Part shown: positions 22,790 through 35,415 of the stretch, one piece after another
How the letters are laid out: the number at the start of each line of letters is the position of its first letter
Numbering within the stretch: the stretch's first letter is position 1
Notes under the pieces: model-generated
Databases searched by the model: none
Told to the model about the DNA's origin: nothing
What the model saw: only the letters and a program-made list of their open reading frames with translations
Assembly (NCBI RefSeq): GCF_026914265.1
Contig: NC_069135.1
Coordinates: 38,831,946 to 38,895,945, forward strand
DNA length: 64,000 nucleotides
Origin: Mya arenaria
Taxonomy: Eukaryota > Mollusca > Bivalvia > Myida > Myidae
Direction: 5' to 3'
Translations under genes and position numbers: made by a program

Positions 22790-24952
22790 TCTGGTTGTCG
22801 CTGGTTGGAAAGACACGCTCTTCGTCATCAATACACGATAAACAAAAACGATAGATTCATGTACAAGCGATAATTAAGACAATTTCATTTTGTATAACTG
22901 ATATTTTTTACTTAAACCTTTTTCGTGTGAGCCGAAGGCGAACCTGATAAAATCCGTAGCCGAGCTAGATAAACTTTCTCCATCCACGGTACTAACTTAG
23001 TAATCTATTTATCCTGTTACTTTGTTTTGTTTATTAATTAAGTATTATTAAAAGTAAGGGGAGCAACTGTTTTTTCCATGTTGTCGTCATCACACTCGGT
23101 ATCCATGTTTAAATCGCCCCCAAAATAGTTCTAAAAACTGTTCAACTTTTTTCAATACGTTTACATTCAAAGGCATTGCATTTTAATACGTCAATATCAA
23201 TTCAAACCATACAAAAGCTTTGAAAGTGCATAAACATGGATCAGTCCCCAAACATTATCTGATGATGTAAAAAATATTCCGCAAGTGACAGAGTACGTAC
23301 AGTAAACATTATTCAAGTTCACGAGTGTTTACAAACAACGCCACATGTTAAATGGATTTAATTCATGTTGATAGTGATGGATGATTAGAACTGCACCGAC
23401 AAAGAAATCATTCATTTCTGTTGTAAGTGAGATTTTGTCATACACCACAGAAATGGAATAAACTATTGACGAGTATCGTTGAATGCTGTTTCACAGTTTC
23501 CAGCATTTGCGGGTGGGGTAAGATTTTCACATCACACATGTAGTTTTTCGTTTCGCGATCACATGACCACCTGACTGTATATAAACATCACGTGGTCTAC
23601 TATCCTAATAAACTTAAGTTTAAACGGCACATTGTTATTGGACCGATTTGTATGTAAGTGACAGGATAAATATAAATATGCATACTGCCACAATGATGCC
23701 GCCAATTCAGATCTCTGCTGATCTAAATGAAATCCTAATGGGACTCACGTTTTCTATGGCCAGGCATAAAAATAATATTAATAATAATGTGTAATGTTAA
23801 AAAACTACTTCTAACAACGGTAAGTCTTCAAAAGAAGTTCAAGCAATAGTGCTTTTGTTATTCAAAATATAAAGTATTACAGAAAATGCTTCATGCCACC
23901 AACATAAAATATATGACAGAGTTCCTTTAACACTGTTAAAGAGTCTGTACAAAGATATACACAACAATAAAGGTACCGGATGCATTTATTTTATTAACAC
24001 CAAACCATGTATAGAAAAAAAAACTTACGAAGTGTAGGTGATTTCTGTTTTTTAAATGAAATAAATGAAAATGATAGCAATTTGAAACATCTTTGCTTTT
24101 TTTCTGTTAAAATAAAGATTATAAGTATCTTCTATGGCCGAAAGTGTAAGATAGGTTCATCCCAACCCGAGCGTAGTGTGTTTTGCGGAAACGAGGTTAA
24201 ACAATCGACTCTCTAACAGATCCGCGTTGGTAATTGAAAGCTCTGGCCGTTAAGAAATATAGGGCAGAATAAATGTCTTAACGTGTTATGAGCCCAAATG
24301 TGCGAAGTTCACATGGTATTTTAGTTAGGGTGGTCGGTTATATTAAAATTCGAAAATCCTGTTTGAATTTTGCTATTCGCATGCATGCATTTACGGATTG
24401 ATTCCGTAGTACCTATATTCTAAGGGATGAATTATGGGTTATCTGTTTCAGTTAAACACTACGTGCATCGCTACGGTAACACGTTTCGTCCACCCGGTGG
24501 TTTTTGTGGGCGGCTGTAACTGCTGTAAGGATATATGATGAAACCTGTATCACCGTTAGTAAGAATCAAGAGGCACAATTTCGACACAGAATTTTTTGTA
24601 ACGATTTGTTATTATTGACGCCTAGTAGTATACATGGTTGATCAGGGCATGTGCCGGATGGGCTTGCCGGATATCGTTTGAATGAGTTTGTGCCACACTG
24701 CTCCATCATGTGCCAAACTAAATCGAAGTCTTGCCCCATGTAAACATGTATTTGTCGTTTGTGCGTTGGAATGTTAAGACCAAGTTTTCTCAGCTTAATT
24801 TATTTTAATCAAAACATCTTGTATTTAAACTTCTGATGACAGCCTGTCTGTTTTCATTCTGAGTGCACACACAAAATCTCAGTCATTGAATTACAAGTTC
24901 ATTATTACCGTCCTTAGTAATCTGCAGTGTTTTAGTGGAGAAAATAAAATAC
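22790..24952. other. intergenic, no recognised gene
   Basis: One dispersed motif is visible: ATAGGTTCATCCCAACCCGA near 24151, followed by TTGCGGAAACGAGGTT, recurs near 45520-45565. Nothing else stands out. Confidence 0.4.
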
Positions 24953-25172
24953 CCGATGACGTCGGATGAGGTTGCTGTGACGACGACTCTTGTCCAAGAA
25001 CTCCTTTAGATGTATCGTGTTTCTTTTCGCTCCAACTTCGAATTGTATTCTCTAGCTGCTGAATCCTTGAGTTTTGGTGAGCAAGTAGCGGTGTGAGGCG
25101 TTTAACTTCATCTTCCAGGTTGTTCATATGAGTGTCCTTGTCATCTAGCATGTTACCAAAGGCGTTTTGTAT
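24953..25172 (-). CDS. coiled-coil exon of a secreted-type protein (partial gene)
   Basis: The minus strand has a good acceptor (pyrimidine-rich, ending TTGCCAG) just above 25172. The exon then encodes a heptad-patterned coiled coil (NNLEDEVKRLTPLLAHQNSR then IQQLENTIRSW) followed by a Ser/Gln/Pro-rich linker. It ends at a possible donor (GGTATTT) at 24952. Its layout, coiled coil with a Q-rich stretch then Ser/Pro linker then donor, parallels the exon at 15389-15828, and both share an L-L-A-x-Q motif. They may be two members of one family. The upstream signal-peptide exon and the downstream domain exons were not found. A C1q-type protein is possible but unproven. Confidence 0.45.
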
Positions 25173-25229
25173 CTGGCAAGGATGCCAGTTAAAAAACACC
25201 GAGATAAGTCTTTTTGAATACACTCTTGA

Positions 25230-26260
25230 CGCGCCTCTACAATTTGATATTTGTGATTTTGAAATTTCGTGGTTGCTTCCCTTCTTTTGCTACTGGGTTA
25301 TAAAATGTCTCATCTGGGTTTTTAATCCATGTCTTTTATGTTCAGTATGTAATTGAATAGTGATTATACAAATCTTGTTATATGAATTGCAAATGTCAAA
25401 CAAACATGTTATATTTCACATCTGTTCAGTTTATGAGTCATGGCATAATAGGAACATAAACGTCCGTGATCGATCTATTGATTCATCAGAAAATGGCACC
25501 ATCAAATGACTAAGCATGGGTTTTAATTAATGTGTCAAAGACATGGATATCATTCTTACGTCTAAGATGTCTTTCAAGCAATTGTTGACGGATGTACGGA
25601 CGGACAGAGGGATGCCGGAGGAATACCTAGTAGCTCATCCTGAGCACCTCATGTTAAGGTGATTTAAACATTGACTATCCTCTCACTCACTTATTTTGGC
25701 ACATGTCTCCAATCATCACCACTCTGATGGTAAATATCACTTGGTTCAAGAGCCCTTGAACTTTCACGGACCGTGTCTGCTTTCTGGTTTAAACACATTT
25801 TATTAAACATGTATATCAAACAATGCAACATTGGGGAATTTTAATTAGGGCATATTTTGCGAAAGGTGAAGCTCTTGTTGGGTAATATGTGTAACAATAA
25901 TGTGCTGATCTCTCATGATGTTGCTTCTATACCTTAGTGGTATTGATTCAACCAAATAGTTGTTTCACATTCCACTAAAATGCTAAGCCTAACAATCAAA
26001 ATATTCAGAATAATGTTGGTTTTGACCCAGAAAGCATTTATACAGAATTTTCCGAAGAAATCAAATGTGCTTAAAAATTGTACCTGACTTTAAATATTCT
26101 TGTATCTTGTGTACTGGTTGAGAAGCAGTTTCCGACTGAAAGAAGTTTCCGAAAAATTGCGTCTTCGCGTACTTTCTTCAGATCTTCATAAAGAAGGTAC
26201 TGCATGTTATTATATAGTTACTATGCAATCAAAAGCTTAAGCTCATGACGAAACATGTAA
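25230..26260. other. intergenic or intronic, no recognised feature
   Basis: AT-rich. If the 24953-25172 exon belongs to a real gene, its upstream intron would lie here. Confidence 0.35.
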
Positions 26261-26261
26261 G

Positions 26262-26309
26262 TAAATATTATTATAATTATTATTATAATTATTATTATTA
26301 TTATTATTA

Positions 26310-26344
<35 letters not shown>

Positions 26345-26345
26345 T
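26262..26345. repeat. (ATT)n microsatellite
   Basis: Near-perfect ATT/TTA triplets over about 84 bp, interrupted by a few ATAATT and one TGTT. They create a spurious poly-tyrosine open frame. Confidence 0.95.
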
Positions 26346-27271
26346 AAATGTTTCATTTTATTTTAATTTTGTACAAAAACTCACACGAAGTGGGTCGTCA
26401 TATGCACCGAATTGCGCATGCGTGTGAACAAAATTTGCATATCTAATAATAACTTCAAGGGTTTCCTTAAACGACTAATTCAAACGATGGTTGTTGTGTA
26501 CATATTTGCGAACATTATTGGCGTGCTAGTTTCACACCCACATTCATTAAAATTAAATTCATACAAACACATGTTCCTATTAGAAATGCATAAAAATATC
26601 ATAAATAAATTATTTGACTTTAAAGAAATAATGATTAATATTTGGAAAAAGCTTGAAATTTCTTTTCGTCATCTTTAAAAATGCTATGTTATTCAAGAGA
26701 AACTATTAAGTGAAATATGTTTACAGTAGATCTACTAAGTACAATATAATTACTTAAACAAAGCAATTACTTGTACTAATTTTGACTCAATGACAACAGC
26801 TTAGGTGATCATAACAGTTAGTATAAAAAGTAGTACCAAAACATACACAATATTAATCTTGCACAATTAAGGCTCATTCAAAGCGCATCAAAAGTGCCGT
26901 TTTTGACCTAGCACCCTGCCCCTTTCAAATCCTGGTTGGAGCAAAGGAAATTAATATTTCCTTATTTTCGCCTAATATTTAGTTTAATAGTAAACAGATA
27001 CAAAAATACTCGATAAGCACCTACAAGATGCCGCAAAATCAATTTGTCGGAAATTGCTTCTCATCACCAGCAAGTCAGAGCGGTGTAAGTCCCCTCTTGG
27101 TGCTCAATTAAAAACACTATGTGTGACGTCACACATATATGACAAATTATCAAGGATAGCAGCTAAGGCGGCAGTAATCGAAAAGTATGGATTTAAACAC
27201 GTAAGAATAATTCATTTAAAAGCCTGCTAAACATGTCGGAAACTGATTCTCAACCAGTCGTGTAAGACCTA

Positions 27272-27530
27272 GCCGCCCTATCAGCTTAGTTGATTAGAGC
27301 GCTGTACTTGTGTTCCACAGGTCATGGATTTGAGCCCCACACCGGCCGCACTTCCCCACCCAGGTTTACGTTAATGGTCGCAGCGGTAAACTGCAGGAAG
27401 GCCTCTGTCAGCATAAAAGGTAAATTGTGGGAGTAGCGTAGTGTGTTATGGAAAGAGGGCTGTGCTAGTGCTCTGAAGATTGTGGGTTCAAGGCCCAAAC
27501 CATTTTACCTACTAGATTTACTTAACTTGT
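27272..27530 (+). repeat. tRNA-related SINE, apparently with two tRNA-like heads
   Basis: The first head contains TCAGCTTAGTTGATTAGAGC (A box) and GGATTTGAGCCCC (B box) at 27281-27340. A second tRNA-like stretch at about 27434-27505 has TAGCGTAGTGTGTTATGG and GGGTTCAAGGCCC. Acceptor-stem pairing is poor, so neither is a functional tRNA gene. Confidence 0.55.
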
Positions 27531-27799
27531 AATCAAAACAATAATGAGGGGTAAGTCTAACACTACCCCGAATGCTGAAAGATTTACTGTGGTCTGATAT
27601 AGTCTCATAAGATAGAATTACCGTGTTTTATGCTCATTTCTTTCAAATTTAACTCGGTATGCTTCATAAGAACCATTGTTTTCGACATTTTTTCATCCTT
27701 TTTGGAATATTAAAACAATATTATTAATTGTGGCAAATCTTATTTAGAAGTAAGAGTGCATCTTTAAAGATTGTCTCACATAGGTTAGTGATTATGGCA

Positions 27800-28100
27800 G
27801 GCTACATGCCTGACCACCAGGTTCGGGGGTACACCGGGGGAAAGCGGGGGCAATGGGCCGTGTTTTTACCTTCTTGGTGGCCCGGCAGAGCCGAGTGAAT
27901 GCGGTGGTTTTTTTCGCGCCAAAACTAGCGGGGATTGGACCTTCCCTAGGATGTCCCCATGTGCGGGGGCATTTGGCTTGGATTTTATCAGCAGTTTGTC
28001 TCCGCGGGTTGGGGATTCTACCTGGGATTGGCTGGACCGAAAGTCAAAGTCCCCGCTATTTCCCGTACCTGGGAGCCGTGGTTACAATTGACTGATGCAT
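27800..28100. mobile_element. GC-rich TIR element, copy 2
   Basis: Shares GTTCGGGGGTACACCGGGGG-like ends, AATGGGCCGTG, TGAATGCGGTGGTTTT and the right end CGTGGTTACAATTGACTGAT with the copy at 11550-11866, in the same orientation. It is non-coding despite several open frames. Confidence 0.7.
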
Positions 28101-28872
28101 TACATGACGCCGCCATGTTATTTATACCAAAAGGTTACAGACAGCCAATTAAAAATAATCCTAGATAATTTCTCTTCGATCGCTGTCATTGCTCAAATAA
28201 AACAACATTTTATAACAAAAATAGTTCTGCCATTCTTTAAAAAGAGGAGAGGCGCTGTATTATATTTGGGGCATGACACGCAATAAACTACACGTCAACT
28301 GCCAGTATCAAGGATGTACTTGCAATATACTCTAAACTTTATCTGAGATTTTACTAAAACGCAGCGTCTTGTACGCAGCTGCGTACACATTGTCTCAAAA
28401 GATTGAAAAAATGAAAATTATAAATCTGCAATAATCAAAATGACCCCTACATGTAGAATGGTGAGTGATTAAATTAGAATAATTTGTTTTGTTTAGTTAA
28501 GATTTAAATTGTAAAACTGAAACTAATGGCACCTTTTCAACAATTGTTTACAAATCTATGAGTCGTCTTTTTTAACAGGCGTATACGACGTGTAGAGCTA
28601 CTCGACAATAGTTTCGATCAGAAATATATGTGTCTCCCTTCAAAACTTTCTATACCGCGGTGTTTTTAAAGTTGATGAAATAAAATCGGATGCTCAACCA
28701 TATTCCGAGATTTTGCAAGAAGATGTTGTCAGTGACGAGGTCAGGTATAATGTCTTAACAAAGCATTAGCTGAATTAAATTGAACGACCGTGGATAGCAT
28801 TGAGTGGTCATGGAGAATAAGTTGATTCAGTACAGATAAAAATAATAATAGGTTTTTACGTGACCACTTGCT

Positions 28873-29313
28873 GAAATAATACTCCAGTTACAAATATATG
28901 ACTACGAAATTATCCATGTCTCTGGAAAATCTATTCCATTCGCCGACACGCTTAGCCGCAACAACTTGGCTGACAAATACCCAGAAATACGCGCTGAGCT
29001 AGACGTACATGTAAAAACAAACATGGCTAGCATTCCGTTGAGTGATCAAAAAATGAACATGATCAAATCAGTAGCCGAATCGGCACAGAAATGAAAACCC
29101 TGAAAAGCACAATTATTTTTGGTTGGCCCGAAAAGCGTTATGATTGTACCAAAAATATACTTCCTTACTGGAATATCTGGCATGAAATTACGGTCATTAA
29201 TGGCGTACTTCAACAAAAGCAACAAAGTCATTATACCTCAAACATGTAGACATACTATGTTAGATAAGATTCATGAGTCACATTTGCGTGTAGAAACATG
29301 TAGAAAAAAAAGA
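28873..29313 (+). pseudogene. Ty3/gypsy-type pol remnant (RNase H end to integrase zinc finger)
   Basis: The first frame reads YEIIHVSGKSIPFADTLSR, the end of the RNase H region in Ty3/gypsy polyproteins, followed by a linker (IPLSDQKMNMIKSV). Stops then force a frame change to FGWPEKRYDC and YWNIWHEITVINGV. A further change gives NKSNKVIIPQTCRHTMLDKI followed by HESH, the H2C2 zinc-binding start of integrase. At least two frameshifts and several stops show it is dead. No LTRs were seen nearby and the fragment ends abruptly. Confidence 0.7.
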
Positions 29314-29394
29314 GATTTGAACATCATCACACCCTTCTCAAGGAATACAACAGAGGTCACGAAGAAGAAGTTGCTTCAGTACAGAAAAAAGGAT

Positions 29395-29880
29395 TATAGT
29401 CTTTTACCTGATCACTTGCTGAAGAAAGAAACCACAAATGAGTTCACGTCCCCTGAAATTCAGAATGAGCTAATACAGATATGTGGAGAAATGATTGACG
29501 ATATGTGAGAAAGTGCAACAAAAGCTCATGTTTAGGATTCATTGTAGACGAGGCTTCAGACTGTAGCACAATAGAACAAATGGTTTATGTGCTCGTTTCT
29601 ACGATATTGATCAATGCTTAACTAGGAAAGTATTTTTGGGCCTCGCATAGTGCGGCGCAACAACAGGAGAGGGCCTCACAGATAAGTTTCTGCAGAATCT
29701 GACCTTAAAGGGCATTGTGATTCAAAACATGAGAGGATAGGGGTATGACGGCGCGGCGAATATGAGTGTTAATTTCCGTGGTGTGCAGGCCATTGTTAGG
29801 CAGACCATCTCAGATGCAAGCTCTTACCTATCATGCATCAACAAATTGACTCTATCATAACTCTAGTGGCCACCTAACAC
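29395..29880 (+). pseudogene. hAT-type transposase remnant (DUF4371 / MYM-type-associated)
   Basis: Fragments in order: TSPEIQNELIQICGEMIDD, then in another frame FIVDEASDCSTIEQMVYVLV, then further on GYDGAANMSVNFRGVQAIV (about 29741-29800). The D-E-A-S-D…E-Q block and the Y-D-G-A-A-N-M-S block are hallmarks of the hAT transposase catalytic core found in the DUF4371 group. Stops and frameshifts show decay. It directly follows the Ty3/gypsy fragment, with an open frame running across the junction. Confidence 0.7.
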
Positions 29881-30837
29881 GTCTTGTCAGACTTATCTGC
29901 CCTTTTAAAAAAAGGAGGACTGTGATCTTCTCGTCACTGTAGTGGAGTCAAAGGTTGTGAAGACAATGGTCAACGAAGAAAGAAAAGACCAAGCAGTATG
30001 GGGCGCCCTCTTTATAATTGCCATAAAATATTGCCCAGCACAATGACATTGAGCCATCTTTTCCAAGAGTTGCGCAAAGGCAATGACACCACCCGAATAT
30101 AGATGTAAATTACCCGTGTTCCTACTGGAGAAAAAACATGTTCCTGCATTAATTGATCATTTGTCTACAGAATTGGGCTGAGACGCGCTACGCAGCGCAG
30201 TATCTGCTCCCGAAGCGACGAAACCAGATGTCGGAGGCGCTGCTCGGCTCTTGGATTCATAAAGCCGGGATCTCTAGCTCACGAAGATGATGTTTCACAG
30301 AGGAGTTCAAAGACGGAGAACGAGATAGTAATACTCTTTGTTACTTACATTCGCACTGTTAATATTTAACGAACGATCAGTCCGCATTTTACTGTAATCA
30401 ATCAATACAGTGTTTTGATCAGTGTATTGTTAAGTATGTAGTGTAGCGGTGGTGCAGTAAAGCTGTACAAGTCCTTTTTATTCTTAGTAATTTCTTCCCT
30501 TACTTTTACATGTGTATTGCGCAATTGGCTTGTTATTAAAGTACTTACAGCTAAAACGGCTGATAGAAAAAAATATACCCAGATAATACTGAAATATGTT
30601 CATACGATCGAATTTTATCATTTAATCTTTACAACACAACGCCGACTGTTTGAACCATTTTTAATTATTGATGATATAAATAAAATTATATTTGCCAAAA
30701 TGCGAGAGACACTATAACTCAAGATACACATTCAGGACCGCTCAACCAGAACTATATCCAGCCATGTACAAGGCGTCGTGCGTTCTCGTCTGCATGCCTG
30801 TTTCCACAGCAACTGCTATGACTGAGCCATCGTTCAC
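29881..30837. other. intergenic, possible tail of the hAT remnant
   Basis: Some protein-like character persists to about 30290 but I could not place it. The rest is AT-rich without features. Confidence 0.3.
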
Positions 30838-32065
30838 ACGGTGGATCACAGTACACCGGATATAGAAGCCCTAGCGAGACGTAAACAACGCAATTTGGCA
30901 ATAATTATTTGTCCAACAGGTAAAATTTTACATGATATTTCTGCTAATTGTGAATTTTAAAGGATAATAAATATTGATTGTAATCGAAAGCAGCTGACAG
31001 CTTTGGAGTATATGTCACTTGTTCACTATTTTTTTTCTCGAATTGTGTGAAAAATGCAAGTGACACTTCATACATATATTATTTTGTTTAAGTAGAGTTT
31101 GCCTTGCATTAATGTATTTCATACAAATTAAAATAAATTGTTGTTTTCTACAGCAGCGAAATCCAACATATCCGAGAATGCACAAACTTGATAACCACGT
31201 CTGCTAGTAGATATAATAGGTATTATGGCATCTATAGATGACGTAAACTCTTTAAAAAGCTTATTTGCAAAAAAGCATCATGTCGTAACAATGACAGTGC
31301 ACATGGAACCTGTTGTGTGTGCCTAGTTAGTTGGGGATTTATTTGCATTTGGCGTAGTTTGAAATCATTTGTTTTTAAATAATTTAAATATGGAGTGTAT
31401 ATTTATCACTTATCATCCAATAAGGGCAAATGCTGGCGAGAACTTAGGACATGGCCAGGAAAGTGAAGCCGAACTCCTATTTCAGACGTAGAGCATATGC
31501 AGGACTATCAAATCCATATTGTCAGCGTGATGAGTGTGTTACTTAATAAGTGTTTCTGCTAAGTACTTCATTACAGAACAGAGCATGTCATTCCACAACT
31601 ATCCCCAGTACATAGAAAGGCTATACTCCATACAGTACATGCGTTAAAATATCTATACTCAGTACATTACATTACATTACACCAGCGAAATTAAACGAGA
31701 AGTTCTAAAAGTGTCTGAAACAGAGAAACTTGACGTAAAGAAAACAAATGAAGAAACTCCTCGATTCAGATTTTTGTAAGTTGACGTTTACAAGCCAATT
31801 ATTAAAATAGTTTTGTCAAAACCCAGCCTTTACCCGTGAGTTAGATACATTACCACCATTTTACTAATGTTTTAAAGCGAAGCACCACATTTATGTTGAT
31901 GTCTTTAGACCTGACATATCTATACTCGTTAAAATGATACTTCATTGTATCCAATTTAGGTTATTATAACAAGAACAGGTCAAACCCTTACCTTCCCTGT
32001 GAAAATAACTTTGTTTACGTCTCACCTTGGCTACTATATCCGGTGTACGATGATTCACCATAGTT
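30838..32065. mobile_element. ~1.2 kb TIR element without coding capacity
   Basis: GTACACCGGATATAGAAGCC and GAGACGTAAACAA at 30852-30888 are mirrored by TTTACGTCTCACCTTGGCTA and TATATCCGGTGTACGA at 32015-32051. The inverted termini span about 50 bp. No transposase-like frame is found between them. A short ATTAC pentamer run lies inside near 31665. Confidence 0.55.
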
Positions 32066-32069
32066 CAGT

Positions 32070-33649
32070 GTCATGAGGAAAGCTAAAACCTATCAATGCA
32101 ACACTGTGACCACATAAATGTTTATAGAGAGGAGCATCTTGACAGTGAACTAGTGTTGGATAATTTGGCAAGACGCAAAAACAGGAAACTAGCGCTTGTG
32201 TTTGAGTGACTGTTTCAGTGTGTCCATCGATAAGAATACTAACACTATCCGTTGCGATCAGAACCGAGTCCAAAGTGACTACATGTTGAATGATGTAGGA
32301 TATACATATTCGTGGTTTTTAACTTTTATCAAAGGTTGGCGTCTGTAGCTGTATAATGATTAAACATATTTCCGCTTTGTTGCTTAAAATGCATTGTAGT
32401 AGCTGTCAGTAACCATGTTAAGTATGGCATCAATTTTATCGGATGCTGTCAGAATGATCATTATCATTTTTGATGATCAACCTCATTCACTCGTTTTATC
32501 AATCATACCATTTTTTTAAATACGAGTTTTTGTCGACAAAACATTAATACGTTAAGGGGTAAGAAAGCTCCGAGAAGTCACTACAGACAATCTAGAAAAC
32601 AATAATTTTTCAGGGGAGTACTTGAGTACACATCACACACCTCCTTGCTACGCCCCAGATAGTACGAATTAAAAGATCACTTTATTATACGTTCATAAGA
32701 TTACAACGTTATTGTGAATTTGAAAACAAGCCAAAGAATGTTAAGTATATATTGTTGAGCAACCGAGGTGAATACATAATTATGTAAAAGTTATATGACA
32801 TTAATTGAAATCTTAGTCATTTAATGCATGCCATCTTACTGACTTAGAATACAAACCCATTGACTGACGCATTGTCAACGCAAAATCTGACGCAGGGATT
32901 GTGTAGCGGATGAGTGGCAGTGGGCGGACCTTTAAACACCCGCGAAAGTTGAAATACTGAGTGATTAAGCCTAATACTTGTTGGTTGCCTATCTGTAATT
33001 TGACTGGCTGAAAATGTAGGATGTATTCTAAAAAATAATACGCAGAAAATAGATAAAATAGAAAGATGAATACGCAGAAAATGGATAAATGTTGACACTT
33101 TCTTTAACAACTACAAATAGTCATAATTTCCTCAGCCGATATTGGGTTTTATTTAATGACATTGCACTAGCAATACCCTTACGAAATAAAAGCAATGTTT
33201 GTATATCCTAGTACATATAGATTTATCAGTTCCTGTCATGAAACTAGCTAATTGTATTAAACATTCATCAGTTTTCATTACCTATTCTGAGATAATGACA
33301 GGCACCTATCGGTAAAAGTGGCGCTTCTGCAAAATGGATTCGATTTTTATTGCCTGTGAACAGAATTGTAAAAAAGTAAAAATCACGCTTATCGCGCCTT
33401 CAGCCTTCGTTTATATTCGTTTCGCTTTCATTGTATTTACATACCCCGGTAATTGACCTTCTAAGTTTGAACTTGAATATGGTGATTTAATGGATATTAT
33501 TCGTATTCTTTCCGCTGTTATAGGCCAAAGGAAATGCTGTTCAGCGAGGCTTATTTGGACTCGCACTCGGGCCTTGCCCATTCGGCGAGTGCTCCGATAA
33601 TGTTTGTCAGCCATTTTATGTTTTTTGGAGCTTAGTGCACAGACTGAAT
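32070..33649. other. intergenic, no recognised feature
   Basis: Only short unrelated open frames are seen. A small local repeat of ATACGCAGAAAATRGATAAA occurs near 33040 and 33070. Confidence 0.4.
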
Positions 33650-33836
33650 GTAACCGTGGCAAGAGCTAACCTGGTTCTTTAACGTGCACCAGTGTATAGC
33701 ATTGTCACACTGGACCCGCATTTAAAGTCTCTTCCGGAAGTCGAGTAGTATTTGCGGCGGGGAATCGAACCTAAAACTCCTGGATTGAAAGTCGAGTATA
33801 TTACCACTAGACCACGGATCTGCCATTGCTGTTCAA
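33650..33836 (-). repeat. tRNA-Glu-like SINE
   Basis: On the minus strand the head reads GATCCGTGGTCTAGTGGTAA (A box), then an anticodon-arm-like CTCGACTTTCAATCCAG with a Glu-type loop (TTC). GGTTCGATTCCCC (B box) follows. The tail contains GTGACAATGCTATACACTGG then TGCACGTTAAAGAACC. The T stem and acceptor pairing are disrupted, so this is a SINE rather than a tRNA gene. Confidence 0.7.
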
Positions 33837-33839
33837 TTT

Positions 33840-35415
33840 TCCCCTGCCTTCCTGGCCTTTTGATTTGATACAAACACATTTGCAAAATTACTTGTATGAT
33901 TTAAGTCGTGAAATTAGAAAAGCATTACTATTATAACTAATGCAAATGGCTATTAATTAACTTTCAGAGTAATCACCAAAATCCAAAAAATTAAAAACTT
34001 GAAAAACTCCCCAAAATTCCTATCCTTACGCCTTTCTTATTTTCACATTTTTCTATAGTGTCAATTACAGATAAAAACCTACGGCGACAAGCGAGAGCTG
34101 CAGGGCAAAAGCCTTTCAGTAATGACTTCATTAGATAAAGTGACTGCTCCAATTGCCTCTATATTGGCAGAAACTTTCCTCACCTGAAAGCTGGCTTTGT
34201 TTCTCAGGACACCAATTAACCTTTACTCATACTGAATTTTAATTAAAACCTTAAAAGCCCTAATTTCAGAACACAGCTTTTAGAAAACCCATTTTTTTAT
34301 TTTTTTTTTATTTTTTTTTTACAGTTTCCATATCATGCAATTTTCTGTTGAATCATATCAATTATGTTATATCTAAGCGTTTCATAATTTACAAAAACTC
34401 AGAGAAGAACAGCATTGTTTAATGTCTAAAATCATTTCCTTACCTTCGACTGCCGTATTTTCCCGCCAATTTTGCCAATGAAATCTGGTGTTTTTTTGCA
34501 TACAATACTGGTTTATAAGTCGCGATCGGTTTTTAGAACAAATCTAGCCATTCAATTTCTACAAATCTGTGATAATGTTCTACCCAAACAGTCAATTATG
34601 AACTAAATTTGTTAATATGCTTGAGGAAAATCGCCGATTTTCTTGTCAACTGTGAACTCCTTAAACTAGGCCTTCAAGTGGAGGTAGGTTAAAAATAGAA
34701 CAAGTAAACGCGGATATGGATTTATTTTACTTGTTTTATTTTCGTACAATCAAAGTTTCATTCGTACTTATGGTGAATACAAACATTTCGGTCATTGTTG
34801 TAAGATTCCAAGACGATGATTATTGATTATTATTTTTTCGATCGTATGGTATTTTCTTAACAGCCTAGGCGAAATCTTGGCAATCAAATGGGATCATACC
34901 GTATCCGACTGACCGAATTAAATACAAACCATAGCCACGCGCCTTTGATATTATCACCGCTCGTGTTGTGACGTCACAAATTGTACCGTGTGATCTGCAG
35001 CCGACACAACAAATGTGTCGTAAACTTTCGAAAGTTTTTTTTGGATTTCAGTTGATGGGACTTATTAAAATAAGGCGAAATAAATAATCATAATTGCGGA
35101 TAAATTAATGTAACGTGTATTGGAACCCGGCAGCCAGCCTGCATGAATTTTCAAAGTCTAATCGTAAGAAGTCTGCATGATATACGTAAAGCCTTATCGT
35201 AAAAAAAGAATGTTTTGTTTTGGACATGAATAAGTAACACCGCGAGCTATAATCCTAAATATTTTCATTTTAAAGACAGCAAAATATGTTTCTTGTGATT
35301 AACCACGTGTTTGGACCGTAAACATGCGTTTGTCAATTTGAAGATATCGGACAAGGTTCGCCGCCCTCCGCCATTTTGTTTTCCCGGTGACATAGCGTCT
35401 CGGCAATACATACAG
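33840..35415. other. intergenic, no recognised gene
   Basis: A T-rich run (TTTTTTTATTTTTTTTTTTA) lies at 34291-34320. No coding exon is supported. Confidence 0.4.

Noticed and set aside
26245..26427. Poly-tyrosine open frame
   Set aside because: It is an (ATT)n microsatellite.
33765..33836. tRNA-Glu gene on the minus strand
   Set aside because: Box A, box B and the anticodon loop are recognisable, but T-stem and acceptor-stem pairing fail and a SINE tail follows.
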